Part shown: one piece after another, positions 24,051 to 32,927 of the stretch
Numbering within the stretch: the stretch's first letter is position 1
How the letters are laid out: each line of letters begins with the position of its first letter
Assembly: GCA_046518185.1 (NCBI GenBank)
Contig: JBKGRZ010000001.1
Coordinates: 1 to 64,000 of the forward strand
Length of the DNA stretch: 64,000 nt
Direction of reading: 5' to 3'
DNA from: Scandinavium vulneris_A
Lineage (GTDB): Bacteria; Pseudomonadota; Gammaproteobacteria; Enterobacterales; Enterobacteriaceae
Translations under genes and position numbers: made by a program
Notes under the pieces: generated by a model
Seen by the model: the letters and a program-made list of their open reading frames with translations, nothing else
Told to the model about the DNA's origin: nothing
Databases searched by the model: none

Positions 24051-24920
24051 TCACCGAAACTCAGTCTGCTCCTTCAAAGCGTGCATTAACGGTGAGATGT
24101 TCACACCGCGGGCAATAAAGCCCTGCAGCCATTCCGGGGCTTGCTCAAGCACCTGGCGGGCAGCGGATTCGGTGTCAAATTCAGCAAACACACAGGCCCC
24201 GGTGCCAGTCAGGCGCGACGGGGCGTATTCTAACAGCCAGGAAAGCGCTGCATCAACCTTACGAAAACGTTTTCTTGCGATAACCTCGCAATCGTTGCTG
24301 AATTCACATTTTAGTAACGTTTCAATTGACCTGCGCGGTGAATTTCTGGGCAATTCGGGGTCGTTGAAGATAACCGGGGTCGGGATGCTCTCGCCAGGGT
24401 GCGCGACCAGATACCATTTTTCCGGGACGGTGACCGGAGTCAGTTCTTCACCCACGCCTTCGGCGAAGGCTGCATGACCGCGAACAAACACCGGCACGTC
24501 GGCCCCGAGCGTCAGACCTAATGTCGCCAGTTCATCCACTGACAGCCCGCAGCGCCACAGATGATTCAGGGCCACCAGTACGGTGGCCGCATTTGAAGAG
24601 CCACCGCCCAGCCCGCCGCCCATCGGCAAACGCTTGTCGATACTGATGTCTGCGCCAGCGCCCTGCGGCAGGCGACCGCTGTCCGCCGCAGTCTTCATCA
24701 ACAGACGCGCGGCACGCACGATCAGATTCTCTTCATCCGCCACGCCTGTTACCGGCGTCAGCAGGTGTAGCTCGCCGTCCGTCCGCACATCGATGGTTAT
24801 CGTGTCGCCGTAATCAACAAACTGAAACAGCGTCTGCAACGTGTGATAACCATCGGCGCGCTGGCCGGTGATATAAAGAAAAAGATTCAGTTTTGCCGGG
24901 GAAGGCCAACGGGTACTCAT
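24051..24920 (-). CDS. ispE: 4-(cytidine 5'-diphospho)-2-C-methyl-D-erythritol kinase
   Basis: A 289-aa GHMP kinase (E. coli 283) of the MEP isoprenoid pathway, phosphorylating CDP-methylerythritol at the 2-hydroxyl. It begins WPSPAKLNLFLYI and carries the ATP-binding glycine loop LPMGGGLGGGSSNAA. The last 15 residues (SPLMHALKEQTEFR) differ from the E. coli end and make it slightly longer. Its start overlaps the lolB stop by 4 bp, so lolB-ispE are coupled. Confidence 0.97.
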   Translation of the reverse strand: MSTRWPSPAKLNLFLYITGQRADGYHTLQTLFQFVDYGDTITIDVRTDGELHLLTPVTGVADEENLIVRAARLLMKTAADSGRLPQGAGADISIDKRLPMGGGLGGGSSNAATVLVALNHLWRCGLSVDELATLGLTLGADVPVFVRGHAAFAEGVGEELTPVTVPEKWYLVAHPGESIPTPVIFNDPELPRNSPRRSIETLLKCEFSNDCEVIARKRFRKVDAALSWLLEYAPSRLTGTGACVFAEFDTESAARQVLEQAPEWLQGFIARGVNISPLMHALKEQTEFR

Positions 24921-25534
24921 TTAACTATCCAGCTATCCATTTTCAGTTTGATGCGCTCGCTGCCTTCGGTCAGCTCCATGTTTGACGGCAGGGAGGGTTT
25001 GCTCTTGCTGTCATAACCGCTGTACACCACTTTCCAGGTTTTACCGTTCTGGGTATAGTTCAGCTCACTCAGGCGCGCCTGGTCGTCAAGTTTGTAGTCG
25101 GTGGCATCGCCCGGCAGGCCGAGGATCCACTGGCGCAGGCTATTCAGCGGGATAGGCATTCCGGTCAGTTTGCCAATCATCTCTTCGGCATCGGTGGAGG
25201 TGTACGACTGACCTTTATTATCCACCAGCGTCACGCTGCCGGGCGTCGCGGTCAACGATAACTCGGTGCTGCCGAGCGGGTTGGTCAGCAGCAGACGGTA
25301 GTTATCTTTCCCGGTCTGCTGCCAGAAGAAGCGGGCATAGACTTTTTGCTCATCATTCAGGAAAGCAAAGGCGCCACGGGTCTGATACTGGTTCAACTGA
25401 CGTACTTCTTGCTGATGCTGTTGCCACTGCGGAGAATCTGGGCTTTTGCCCGGACCCTTCGGCGCGTTAATGGTACAGGCGGTCAGTACCAGCGCCGCCA
25501 GGGGCATCAGGCGTAATACAGGGGTCAGGTTCAT
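24917..25534 (-). CDS. lolB: Outer-membrane lipoprotein receptor LolB
   Basis: A 205-aa lipoprotein with lipobox LTAC (Cys20) and Thr at +2, so outer-membrane sorted. It receives lipoproteins from the periplasmic carrier LolA and inserts them in the outer membrane. It keeps TPKGPGKSPDSPQW-like and FFWQQTG segments and the Trp-rich WILGLPG region of E. coli LolB. Divergent from hemA with about 190 bp between them, the usual arrangement. Confidence 0.97.
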   Translation of the reverse strand: MNLTPVLRLMPLAALVLTACTINAPKGPGKSPDSPQWQQHQQEVRQLNQYQTRGAFAFLNDEQKVYARFFWQQTGKDNYRLLLTNPLGSTELSLTATPGSVTLVDNKGQSYTSTDAEEMIGKLTGMPIPLNSLRQWILGLPGDATDYKLDDQARLSELNYTQNGKTWKVVYSGYDSKSKPSLPSNMELTEGSERIKLKMDSWIVK

Positions 25535-25728
25535 AAAAATCCTTGAGATACGTTGCAGTTATAACCGTCAATGCTAGCGCCGCCTGCGGGCAGCGTCTAC
25601 GTTCAAGTTGTCCCAAATCATAATATTACCGATTACTCCGAAAGGGGGGCCTCCCTTTTATTGACCTTGCGCATCCTGTATGATGCGCTGAGACTAACCT
25701 TATCAACGCTGGTACTACTCCTGCATTC

Positions 25729-26985
25729 ATGACGCTCCTGGCACTAGGCATTAACCACAAAACCGCTCCGGTCGCGCTGCGAGAACGTGTTACGTTTTCG
25801 CCGGATACGCTCGACAAGGCGCTGGAAAGTTTGCTTTCCCAGCCAATGGTGCAGGGCGGAGTCGTGCTGTCGACGTGTAACCGTACCGAACTTTATCTCA
25901 GCGTTGAAGAACAGGGTAATTTGCAGGAATCGCTGATTCGTTGGCTGTGTGATTATCACCAGCTCAATGAAGAAGACCTGCGCAACAGCCTTTACTGGCA
26001 TCAGGATAACGACGCGGTCAGCCATTTAATGCGCGTGGCCAGCGGGCTGGATTCACTGATCCTCGGTGAACCGCAGATCCTGGGGCAGGTAAAAAAAGCC
26101 TTCGCTGACTCCAGTCGCGGTCATCTGCACGCCAGCGACCTGGAACGCATGTTCCAGAAATCCTTCTCCGTCGCCAAGCGAGTACGTACCGAAACCGATA
26201 TTGGTGCCAGCGCCGTGTCCGTGGCGTTCGCCGCCTGTACGCTGGCCCGGCAAATCTTTGAATCGCTGTCGTCGGTCACCGTATTACTGGTCGGCGCCGG
26301 GGAAACCATCGAACTGGTGGCCCGCCATTTGCGCGAACATCGCGTCAAAAAAATGCTGATTGCCAACCGCACCCGCGAACGTGCGCAGGTGCTGGCGGAT
26401 GAAGTCGGGGCCGAAGTCATTGCCCTGAGCGACGTCGATGAACGCCTGAAAGAGGCGGATATCATTATCAGTTCCACCGCCAGCCCGCTGCCCATCATTG
26501 GTAAAGGGATGGTTGAACGTGCGCTGAAGGCGCGACGTAATCAACCGATGCTGCTGGTGGATATTGCCGTTCCGCGCGATGTTGAGCCGGAAGTCGGCAA
26601 GCTCGCCAACGCCTATCTGTACAGTGTGGATGACCTGCAAAATATCATTCAGCATAATCTGGCGCAGCGCAAAGCCGCAGCTCAGCAGGCTGAAACCATC
26701 GTTGAGCAGGAAACCAGTGAATTTATGGCATGGCTGCGCGCGCAAAGCGTCAGCGAGACCATTCGTGAATATCGCTCGCAGGCCGATCAGGTGCGTGATG
26801 AACTCACCGCCCGTGCGCTGGCCGCGCTGCAACAAGGCGGCGACGCCGAAGCCATAATGCAGGATCTGGCGCGTAAGCTGACCAATCGCCTGATCCACAC
26901 CCCGACAAAATCACTTCAACAGGCTGCCCGTGACGGGGATGATGAACGCCTGAATATTCTGCGCGACAGCCTCGGGCTGGAATAG
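25729..26985 (+). CDS. hemA: Glutamyl-tRNA reductase
   Basis: A 418-aa enzyme that reduces Glu-tRNA(Glu) to glutamate-1-semialdehyde, the first committed step of tetrapyrrole synthesis. Catalytic Cys50 lies in STCNRTE, the NADPH-binding loop is LLVGAGET near residue 190, and the C-terminal dimerisation helices end NILRDSLGLE. The N-terminal TLLALGINHK matches the Salmonella/E. coli protein, where this segment affects heme-regulated proteolysis. First gene of hemA-prfA-prmC. Confidence 0.98.
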   Translation: MTLLALGINHKTAPVALRERVTFSPDTLDKALESLLSQPMVQGGVVLSTCNRTELYLSVEEQGNLQESLIRWLCDYHQLNEEDLRNSLYWHQDNDAVSHLMRVASGLDSLILGEPQILGQVKKAFADSSRGHLHASDLERMFQKSFSVAKRVRTETDIGASAVSVAFAACTLARQIFESLSSVTVLLVGAGETIELVARHLREHRVKKMLIANRTRERAQVLADEVGAEVIALSDVDERLKEADIIISSTASPLPIIGKGMVERALKARRNQPMLLVDIAVPRDVEPEVGKLANAYLYSVDDLQNIIQHNLAQRKAAAQQAETIVEQETSEFMAWLRAQSVSETIREYRSQADQVRDELTARALAALQQGGDAEAIMQDLARKLTNRLIHTPTKSLQQAARDGDDERLNILRDSLGLE

Positions 26986-27027
26986 CGCCGCTCTCTCAAA
27001 TTCTCATTACAGGATGAATCCAGGCCT

Positions 27028-28110
27028 ATGAAGCCGTCTATTGTTGCCAAACTGCAAGCACTGCACGAGCGCCATGAAGAAGTTCAGGCGCTGCTGGGTG
27101 ATGCCGGAACCATCGCCGATCAGGATCGTTTCCGCGCGCTGTCGCGGGAGTACGCCCAACTCAGCGACGTGGCGAAATGTTTTACCGACTGGCAGCAGGT
27201 GCAGGAAGATATTGAAACGGCACAGATGATGCTCGACGACCCTGAAATGCGCGACATGGCGCAGGAAGAGTTGCAGGACGCCAAAGCCAAAGGCGAACAG
27301 CTGGAGCAAGAGCTTCAGGTGTTGTTGCTGCCGAAGGATCCGGATGACGAACGCAGCGCGTTTGTCGAAGTCCGCGCCGGAACCGGCGGAGATGAAGCCG
27401 CGCTGTTTGCAGGCGATCTGTTCCGCATGTACAGCCGTTACGCCGAATCTCGCCGCTGGCGGGTAGAAATCATGAGCGCCAACGAAGGCGAGCACGGCGG
27501 CTTCAAAGAAGTCATCGCTAAAATCAGCGGCGACGGCGTTTATGGTCGTCTCAAGTTTGAATCCGGCGGTCACCGCGTACAGCGTGTCCCGGCCACCGAA
27601 TCGCAGGGGCGTATTCACACCTCCGCCTGCACCGTGGCAGTGATGCCAGAGCTGCCGGAAGCCGAAATGCCGGACATCAACCCGGCGGACTTGCGTATTG
27701 ATACCTTCCGCTCCTCGGGCGCGGGCGGTCAGCACGTTAACACCACCGACTCCGCAATCCGTATTACCCACCTGCCAACCGGCATTGTGGTGGAGTGTCA
27801 GGACGAACGTTCGCAGCACAAAAACAAAGCCAAAGCGTTGTCCGTACTCGGGGCGCGTATTCGTGCCGCCGAAGTGGCGAAACGTCAGCAGGCTGAAGCC
27901 TCAACCCGTCGTAACCTGCTGGGCAGCGGCGATCGCAGCGATCGTAACCGCACCTACAACTTCCCGCAGGGCCGCGTGACCGACCACCGTATCAACGTGA
28001 CGCTGTACCGTCTGGATGAGGTGATGGAAGGCAAACTCGACATGCTAATTGAACCGATCGTCCAGGAATATCAGGCCGATCAGCTGGCGGCGTTGTCCGA
28101 TCAGGAATGA
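27028..28110 (+). CDS. prfA: Peptide chain release factor 1
   Basis: A 360-aa factor recognising UAA and UAG. It has the PAT tripeptide anticodon motif (VPATESQG) and the GGQ peptidyl hydrolysis motif in SGAGGQHVN at about 233-235. Its Gln is methylated by PrmC, encoded next. Its stop codon overlaps the prmC start. Confidence 0.98.
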   Translation: MKPSIVAKLQALHERHEEVQALLGDAGTIADQDRFRALSREYAQLSDVAKCFTDWQQVQEDIETAQMMLDDPEMRDMAQEELQDAKAKGEQLEQELQVLLLPKDPDDERSAFVEVRAGTGGDEAALFAGDLFRMYSRYAESRRWRVEIMSANEGEHGGFKEVIAKISGDGVYGRLKFESGGHRVQRVPATESQGRIHTSACTVAVMPELPEAEMPDINPADLRIDTFRSSGAGGQHVNTTDSAIRITHLPTGIVVECQDERSQHKNKAKALSVLGARIRAAEVAKRQQAEASTRRNLLGSGDRSDRNRTYNFPQGRVTDHRINVTLYRLDEVMEGKLDMLIEPIVQEYQADQLAALSDQE

Positions 28111-28946
28111 TGAATTTTAAGCAGTGGCTGACGCAGGCGATTACCCGTCTGGCGCAGAGTGAAAGCCCGCGCCGCGACGCCGAGATTTTGCTCGGCCACG
28201 TCAGCGGAAAAACGCGGACCTACATTCTGGCCTTTGATGAAACAGCCTTAACGGCCGAGCAAAGCGACAGGCTGGAATTGCTGCTGAGCCGCCGGGTCAA
28301 CGGCGAACCGGTGGCACATTTAGTCGGCATGCGTGAGTTCTGGTCATTGCCGCTGGAAGTCTCTCCGGCTACGCTTATCCCGCGCCCGGACACCGAATGT
28401 CTGGTGGAACAGGCGCTGGCGCGTTTGCCTTCTGCGGCCTGCGATATCCTCGATTTAGGCACCGGCACCGGGGCGATAGCCCTGGCACTGGCAAGCGATC
28501 GCCCGGATTGCCGGGTGACCGCCGTGGATTTTGTTGCAGATGCCGTGGCGCTGGCGCAACGTAACGCCACCAGTCTGGGCATCGACAATATAACGATTGT
28601 GCAGAGCAACTGGTTTAGCGCGCTGGCGGGCCGCACATTCGACATGATTGTGAGTAATCCGCCGTATATTGACGAACAGGACCCGCATCTCGCTGAAGGT
28701 GACGTGCGTTTTGAACCGCGGACTGCGCTGGTGGCAGCAGACGAAGGACTGGCCGACTTAGCCTACATCATTCGTGAAGGGCGGCACTTTTTAACGCCCG
28801 GCGGTTGGATGCTGCTGGAACACGGCTGGAAGCAGGGTGACGCGGTGCGTCAATGCTATCTTCAGGCGGGTTATACGCAGGTGGAAACCTGTCGTGACTA
28901 TGGCGGCAACGAACGCTTAACGGTCGGACGACGTAATGCTGACTGA
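28107..28946 (+). CDS. prmC: Release factor glutamine methyltransferase
   Basis: A 279-aa SAM-dependent methyltransferase that modifies the GGQ glutamine of RF1 and RF2. It shows the SAM-binding loop DLGTGTGAIALAL (116-128) and the NPPY active-site motif at 184-187. Starts at ATG 28107 or the next codon ATG 28110, both overlapping the prfA stop. In E. coli the next gene is sirB2 (ychQ); here sirB1 follows after 78 bp. Confidence 0.97.
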   Translation: MMNFKQWLTQAITRLAQSESPRRDAEILLGHVSGKTRTYILAFDETALTAEQSDRLELLLSRRVNGEPVAHLVGMREFWSLPLEVSPATLIPRPDTECLVEQALARLPSAACDILDLGTGTGAIALALASDRPDCRVTAVDFVADAVALAQRNATSLGIDNITIVQSNWFSALAGRTFDMIVSNPPYIDEQDPHLAEGDVRFEPRTALVAADEGLADLAYIIREGRHFLTPGGWMLLEHGWKQGDAVRQCYLQAGYTQVETCRDYGGNERLTVGRRNAD

Positions 28947-29024
28947 AAGCCCGTTTAGCGTTATTATTAGCATCATTTTGAAGTTATCTGGTTGCCATTG
29001 CGCAACCCGCAGTTGGGATAGGTC

Positions 29025-29834
29025 ATGAGGTCATTAGCAGATTTTGAATTTAACAAAGCACCTTTGTGCGACGGCATGATCCTCATCTCTGAACTCATCC
29101 GTGACGATTTCCAGGCCCAGTACGTCATAGACGAGCTGGAGCAACTGGTGAGTCTGGCACGGGAAGAGATTAGCCCTTCGTGGACCGAAACCCGTCAGGT
29201 AGAACGCCTGATTGAGCTGTTCTACGGCGAATGGGGTTTCAGTTCTGCCCACGGTATTTACCGTCTCTCCGACGCGCTGTGGCTCGATACCGTTCTGAAA
29301 AACCGTGAAGGCAGCGCCGTTTCGCTTGGGGCGATCATGCTCTGGGTCGCCCGCAGCCTGTCTATCCCAATGATGCCGGTGATTTTCCCGACCCAGCTGC
29401 TGCTGCGTGCCGACGTTGAAACCGGCGAAATGTGGCTTATTAATCCGTTTACCGGCGATACCCTTGATGAACACACCCTCGAAGTGTGGCTGAAAGGCAA
29501 TATCAGCCCGGTGGCTGAACTGTTTAACGAAGACCTGGATGAAGCGGACAACGCCGAAGTTATCCGTAAGTTGCTCGACACCCTGAAATCTGCGCTGATG
29601 GAAGAGCGGCAGATGGAGCTGGCGCTGCGCGTTAGCGAGGCGCTGTTGCAATTTAATCCGGAAGACCCGTATGAAATCCGCGATCGCGGTCTGATCTACG
29701 CCCAGTTGGAGTGTGAGCACGTGGCGCTCAGCGATTTGAGCTATTTCGTCGAACAGTGCCCGGAAGATCCGATCAGCGAAATTATTCGCGCGCAGATCAA
29801 CAACATCGCGAACAAACACATTACCTTGCATTAA
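29025..29834 (+). CDS. sirB1: SirB1 family protein (transglutaminase-like and TPR domains)
   Basis: A 269-aa protein matching E. coli YchA/SirB1: an N-terminal transglutaminase-like fold of the SirB1_N family (FYGEWGFSSAHGIYRL, GAIMLWVARSLSIPM) and C-terminal TPR-like helices (about 180-260). Cellular role uncertain; named after a Salmonella regulatory locus but not a proven regulator. It sits between prmC and kdsA, 39 bp before kdsA, without its usual partner sirB2. Confidence 0.94.
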   Translation: MRSLADFEFNKAPLCDGMILISELIRDDFQAQYVIDELEQLVSLAREEISPSWTETRQVERLIELFYGEWGFSSAHGIYRLSDALWLDTVLKNREGSAVSLGAIMLWVARSLSIPMMPVIFPTQLLLRADVETGEMWLINPFTGDTLDEHTLEVWLKGNISPVAELFNEDLDEADNAEVIRKLLDTLKSALMEERQMELALRVSEALLQFNPEDPYEIRDRGLIYAQLECEHVALSDLSYFVEQCPEDPISEIIRAQINNIANKHITLH

Positions 29835-29873
29835 TCCGGAAAGAATCCGATTAACCCCTGATAAGGCGATCCT

Positions 29874-30728
29874 ATGAAACAAAAAGTGGTTAGCATTGGC
29901 GATATCAACGTCGCAAACGACCTGCCGTTCGTACTGTTCGGTGGTATGAACGTGCTCGAGTCGCGTGACCTCGCGATGCGTATCTGTGAGCACTATGTGA
30001 CCGTGACCCAAAAGCTGGGCATTCCTTACGTGTTCAAAGCCTCTTTTGATAAAGCCAACCGCTCATCCATCAAATCCTATCGTGGCCCGGGCCTCGAAGA
30101 AGGGATGAAGATTTTCCAGGAACTGAAGCAAACGTTCGGCGTGAAACTGATAACTGACGTTCACGAAGCGCATCAGGCGCAGCCTGTGGCCGAAGTGGTT
30201 GACGTTATCCAGCTGCCAGCGTTCCTCGCCCGCCAGACCGACCTGGTCGAAGCGATGGCGAAAACCGGGGCGGTGATCAACGTGAAAAAACCGCAGTTCG
30301 TCAGCCCCGGCCAAATGGGGAATATCGTCGACAAATTCGCCGAGGGCGGGAACGACAAGGTTATCCTGTGCGACCGTGGGACGCAGTTTGGCTACGATAA
30401 CCTGATTGTCGACATGCTGGGCTTCAGCGTGATGAAAGCCGTTTCCGGCAACTCTCCGGTGATTTTCGACGTGACCCATGCGTTGCAGTGCCGTGACCCG
30501 TTTGGTGCCGCATCCAGCGGTCGCCGTGGTCAGGTAACCGAACTGGCGCGTGCCGGGATGGCAACCGGCCTGGCTGGTCTGTTCATCGAAGCGCATCCGG
30601 ATCCAGAAAACGCGAAATGCGACGGCCCGTCCGCGCTGCCGTTGGATAAACTGGAACCGTTCCTGAAGCAGATCAAAGCCATTGACGACCTGGTGAAGAA
30701 CTTCGAACCGCTGGATACCAGCAAGTAA
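29874..30728 (+). CDS. kdsA: 3-deoxy-8-phosphooctulonate synthase
   Basis: A 284-aa enzyme condensing PEP with arabinose 5-phosphate to KDO-8-phosphate for the LPS inner core. It contains the conserved FKASFDKANRSS, DVHEAHQ, QLPAFLARQTDLV and KKPQF segments and keeps the family length. Followed by a hairpin terminator. Confidence 0.98.
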   Translation: MKQKVVSIGDINVANDLPFVLFGGMNVLESRDLAMRICEHYVTVTQKLGIPYVFKASFDKANRSSIKSYRGPGLEEGMKIFQELKQTFGVKLITDVHEAHQAQPVAEVVDVIQLPAFLARQTDLVEAMAKTGAVINVKKPQFVSPGQMGNIVDKFAEGGNDKVILCDRGTQFGYDNLIVDMLGFSVMKAVSGNSPVIFDVTHALQCRDPFGAASSGRRGQVTELARAGMATGLAGLFIEAHPDPENAKCDGPSALPLDKLEPFLKQIKAIDDLVKNFEPLDTSK

Positions 30729-30738
30729 GAAGTCGTTG

Positions 30739-30776
30739 AAAGGATCCGGAAATGCGCAGCCGTTCCCGGATCCTTT
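30739..30776 (+). terminator. Hairpin terminator after kdsA
   Basis: AAAGGATCCGG (30739-30749) pairs perfectly with CCGGATCCTTT (30766-30776), loop 16 bases. The T tract is short. It is the right-hand border of the hemA-kdsA core block before the inserted glycosidase genes. Confidence 0.75.
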
Positions 30777-30848
30777 ATGACACTCAGCACAGACACTCAA
30801 GCAGTTTACTCCCCTCCGGTGAGGCGTAAGCCACCGAAGGCGTCTGAT

Positions 30849-32888
30849 TTACATCGGCAGTAAGTGACGATATTTCCCTTTTTCCCGAATGAAAACAGGG
30901 ATCTGATTCAGCGGTGCGGCGTGAGAACGTGTTTGCCCACCCGCATAGCGCTCTCCGCTATAAAAATCAATCCAGCTTTCCCCTTCAGGTAGCCACACCT
31001 CCCGCTCCCGAACGCCTTCATTTAGAATCGGCGCGACCAACAGATCCGGTCCGAAACAGTATTGATCGGTAATATTCCAGCTCATGGGCTGTTCCGGGAA
31101 TTCAAAGAACAGCGTTCGCATGACGGGCGTATTTTTACGGTGGGTTTCCTGCATAATTTGGGTGAGATAAGGTTTCAATGTCTCGCGCAGTTGCAGACAG
31201 CCAATCAGAATCTCCTCTACCTCGCCTCCGTAGCTCCAGACCTCATTTGGTGCCCCGGTAGGGCATTGTGCAATGCCGTCACGATAAGGTTGTTCCGGCA
31301 GTATCTGTGGATCCCGATTCCCGTGTAGACGCATTACGGGGCTGAAAACACCCCACTGGAACCAGCGGATTAACAGCTCATGGAATTTCGGATCGTGGAT
31401 GTTGCCCCCGTGAAAACCGCCGATATCCGTTGTCCACCACGGGATACCCGCGATCCCCATATTCAGACCCGCCGCAAACTGGTTGCGCAATGAGCGGAAT
31501 GAGGAGTGAATATCGCCGGACCACACCAGCGCACCGTATTTCTGACTGCCAGCCCAGGCGCAGCGCAGGAGATTGATAACCTGTTCCTCCCCGTCAGCTT
31601 TCATTCCGTCAAAGAACGTTTTGGCATACATGCGCGGATAAATATTACCAACCTCCAGCACCGGTCCGGCGTGGTAGCGATAGTTATCATAGTCGTAGAC
31701 GCTGAATTCAGGCTCTGCTTCATCCAGCCAGAACAGCTTCACGCCTTTGTCATAGTAATGGCGTTTTGCTTTGCCCCAGACATACTCCCTCGCCCCCGGA
31801 TTTGTGGCATCGAAAAAGGTCGTATTGCCGAGGAAATCCATATTGATGGGCAAACCACGTTCGGTATGGACCAGCCAACCGTTTTGTTTCATTTCTTTGT
31901 AGCTGTCGGTGCGATTATCGACTGTCGGCCAAATCGATACCATCAGTTCAATGCCCATCGATTTTAGCTCTGCAATCATGGCATCCGGGTTGGGCCAGTC
32001 GCGGGAGTCAAACATCCAGTCGCCCTGATTCGGCCAGTGAAAGAAATCAATGACGATGACAGAGAGAGGGAGTTGGCGACGCTTGTATTCACGCGCAACA
32101 GTAAGTAATTCTTCCTGATTACGATAACGCAGTTTGCATTGCCAGAACCCCATGGCGTATTCCGGCATCATAGGGGGTGTACCGGTGACCCGGGCGTAGG
32201 CTTCGCTAATTTCAGCGGGGGTATCACCTGCGGTTATCCAGTAATCTAACTGTTCACTGACAGCGGCTTCCCACTCCGTTCCATTTTGGGCAAAAGTGAC
32301 ACGGCCAATTGCCGGGTTATTCCATAAAAAGCCATACCCCTGGCTGGAAAGGAGGAAAGGGACCGACGCCTGAGAATTTCGTTGGGCCAGCTCCAGCATG
32401 CAACCTTTTAAATCCAGATTCGGCTGTTGATACTGCCCCATCCCATATAATTTTTCGCCTTCATTGGCCTCAAAGCGCGCTTTGATGGAGAACTTGCCGC
32501 CGGGGATGGGTTTGAACTCGCGTCCTTCCAGATTCAGGGCGCTGACATATTGCCCATGCGCAGATTCGTCCTCACCCATTTCGCCGCGTTGACGCCAGAA
32601 TTCCTGAAGCAAGCATCTCTCTGAATCGCGCCAGAAGCTGACTTGCCCCTGTTGATTAACCACCGCGGTAATTTTTCCATTCTTCAGCGTGGCTTGTTTA
32701 TCCCCATAGGTCAGTTGGGCCGCACAGGTGGCGGGAACCTCCGTTAAGGCCCAGTTTTCATTTCGCATCACTGGCAGATGACGGCCACTACGAACGCGCA
32801 GACTATTTTCGCCCCAGGCTTCAATCCATAGATAGCGATCGTTGTATTGCCAGATCAAACGATGGGGATCTTGCTTGATAAACGACAT
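30849..32888 (-). CDS. GH31 family glycoside hydrolase (alpha-glucosidase/alpha-xylosidase type)
   Basis: A 679-aa cytoplasmic enzyme (no signal peptide). Layout: N-terminal beta-sandwich, a (beta/alpha)8 GH31 barrel from about residue 245 (MGFWQCKLRYRNQEEL), and C-terminal beta domains. The nucleophile region reads FWLDEAEPEF and the acid/base region WSGDIHSSFRSL; both fit GH31, and WLDxxEPE is the form seen in several xyloglucan alpha-xylosidases. E. coli YicI is 772 aa with a different motif, so this is a paralogue, not yicI itself. It is paired with a GPH symporter ending 39 bp upstream, implying import of an alpha-linked oligosaccharide followed by hydrolysis. Exact substrate unknown. 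Confidence 0.85.
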   Translation of the reverse strand: MSFIKQDPHRLIWQYNDRYLWIEAWGENSLRVRSGRHLPVMRNENWALTEVPATCAAQLTYGDKQATLKNGKITAVVNQQGQVSFWRDSERCLLQEFWRQRGEMGEDESAHGQYVSALNLEGREFKPIPGGKFSIKARFEANEGEKLYGMGQYQQPNLDLKGCMLELAQRNSQASVPFLLSSQGYGFLWNNPAIGRVTFAQNGTEWEAAVSEQLDYWITAGDTPAEISEAYARVTGTPPMMPEYAMGFWQCKLRYRNQEELLTVAREYKRRQLPLSVIVIDFFHWPNQGDWMFDSRDWPNPDAMIAELKSMGIELMVSIWPTVDNRTDSYKEMKQNGWLVHTERGLPINMDFLGNTTFFDATNPGAREYVWGKAKRHYYDKGVKLFWLDEAEPEFSVYDYDNYRYHAGPVLEVGNIYPRMYAKTFFDGMKADGEEQVINLLRCAWAGSQKYGALVWSGDIHSSFRSLRNQFAAGLNMGIAGIPWWTTDIGGFHGGNIHDPKFHELLIRWFQWGVFSPVMRLHGNRDPQILPEQPYRDGIAQCPTGAPNEVWSYGGEVEEILIGCLQLRETLKPYLTQIMQETHRKNTPVMRTLFFEFPEQPMSWNITDQYCFGPDLLVAPILNEGVREREVWLPEGESWIDFYSGERYAGGQTRSHAAPLNQIPVFIREKGKYRHLLPM

Positions 32889-32927
32889 AGATATTCCTTC
32901 CGATTGTGATTGATGGGTTGGAAATTT

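Noticed and set aside
29034..30011. 325-aa frame antisense to sirB1
   Set aside because: Opposite strand of a conserved gene and running into kdsA; an artefact of codon bias.
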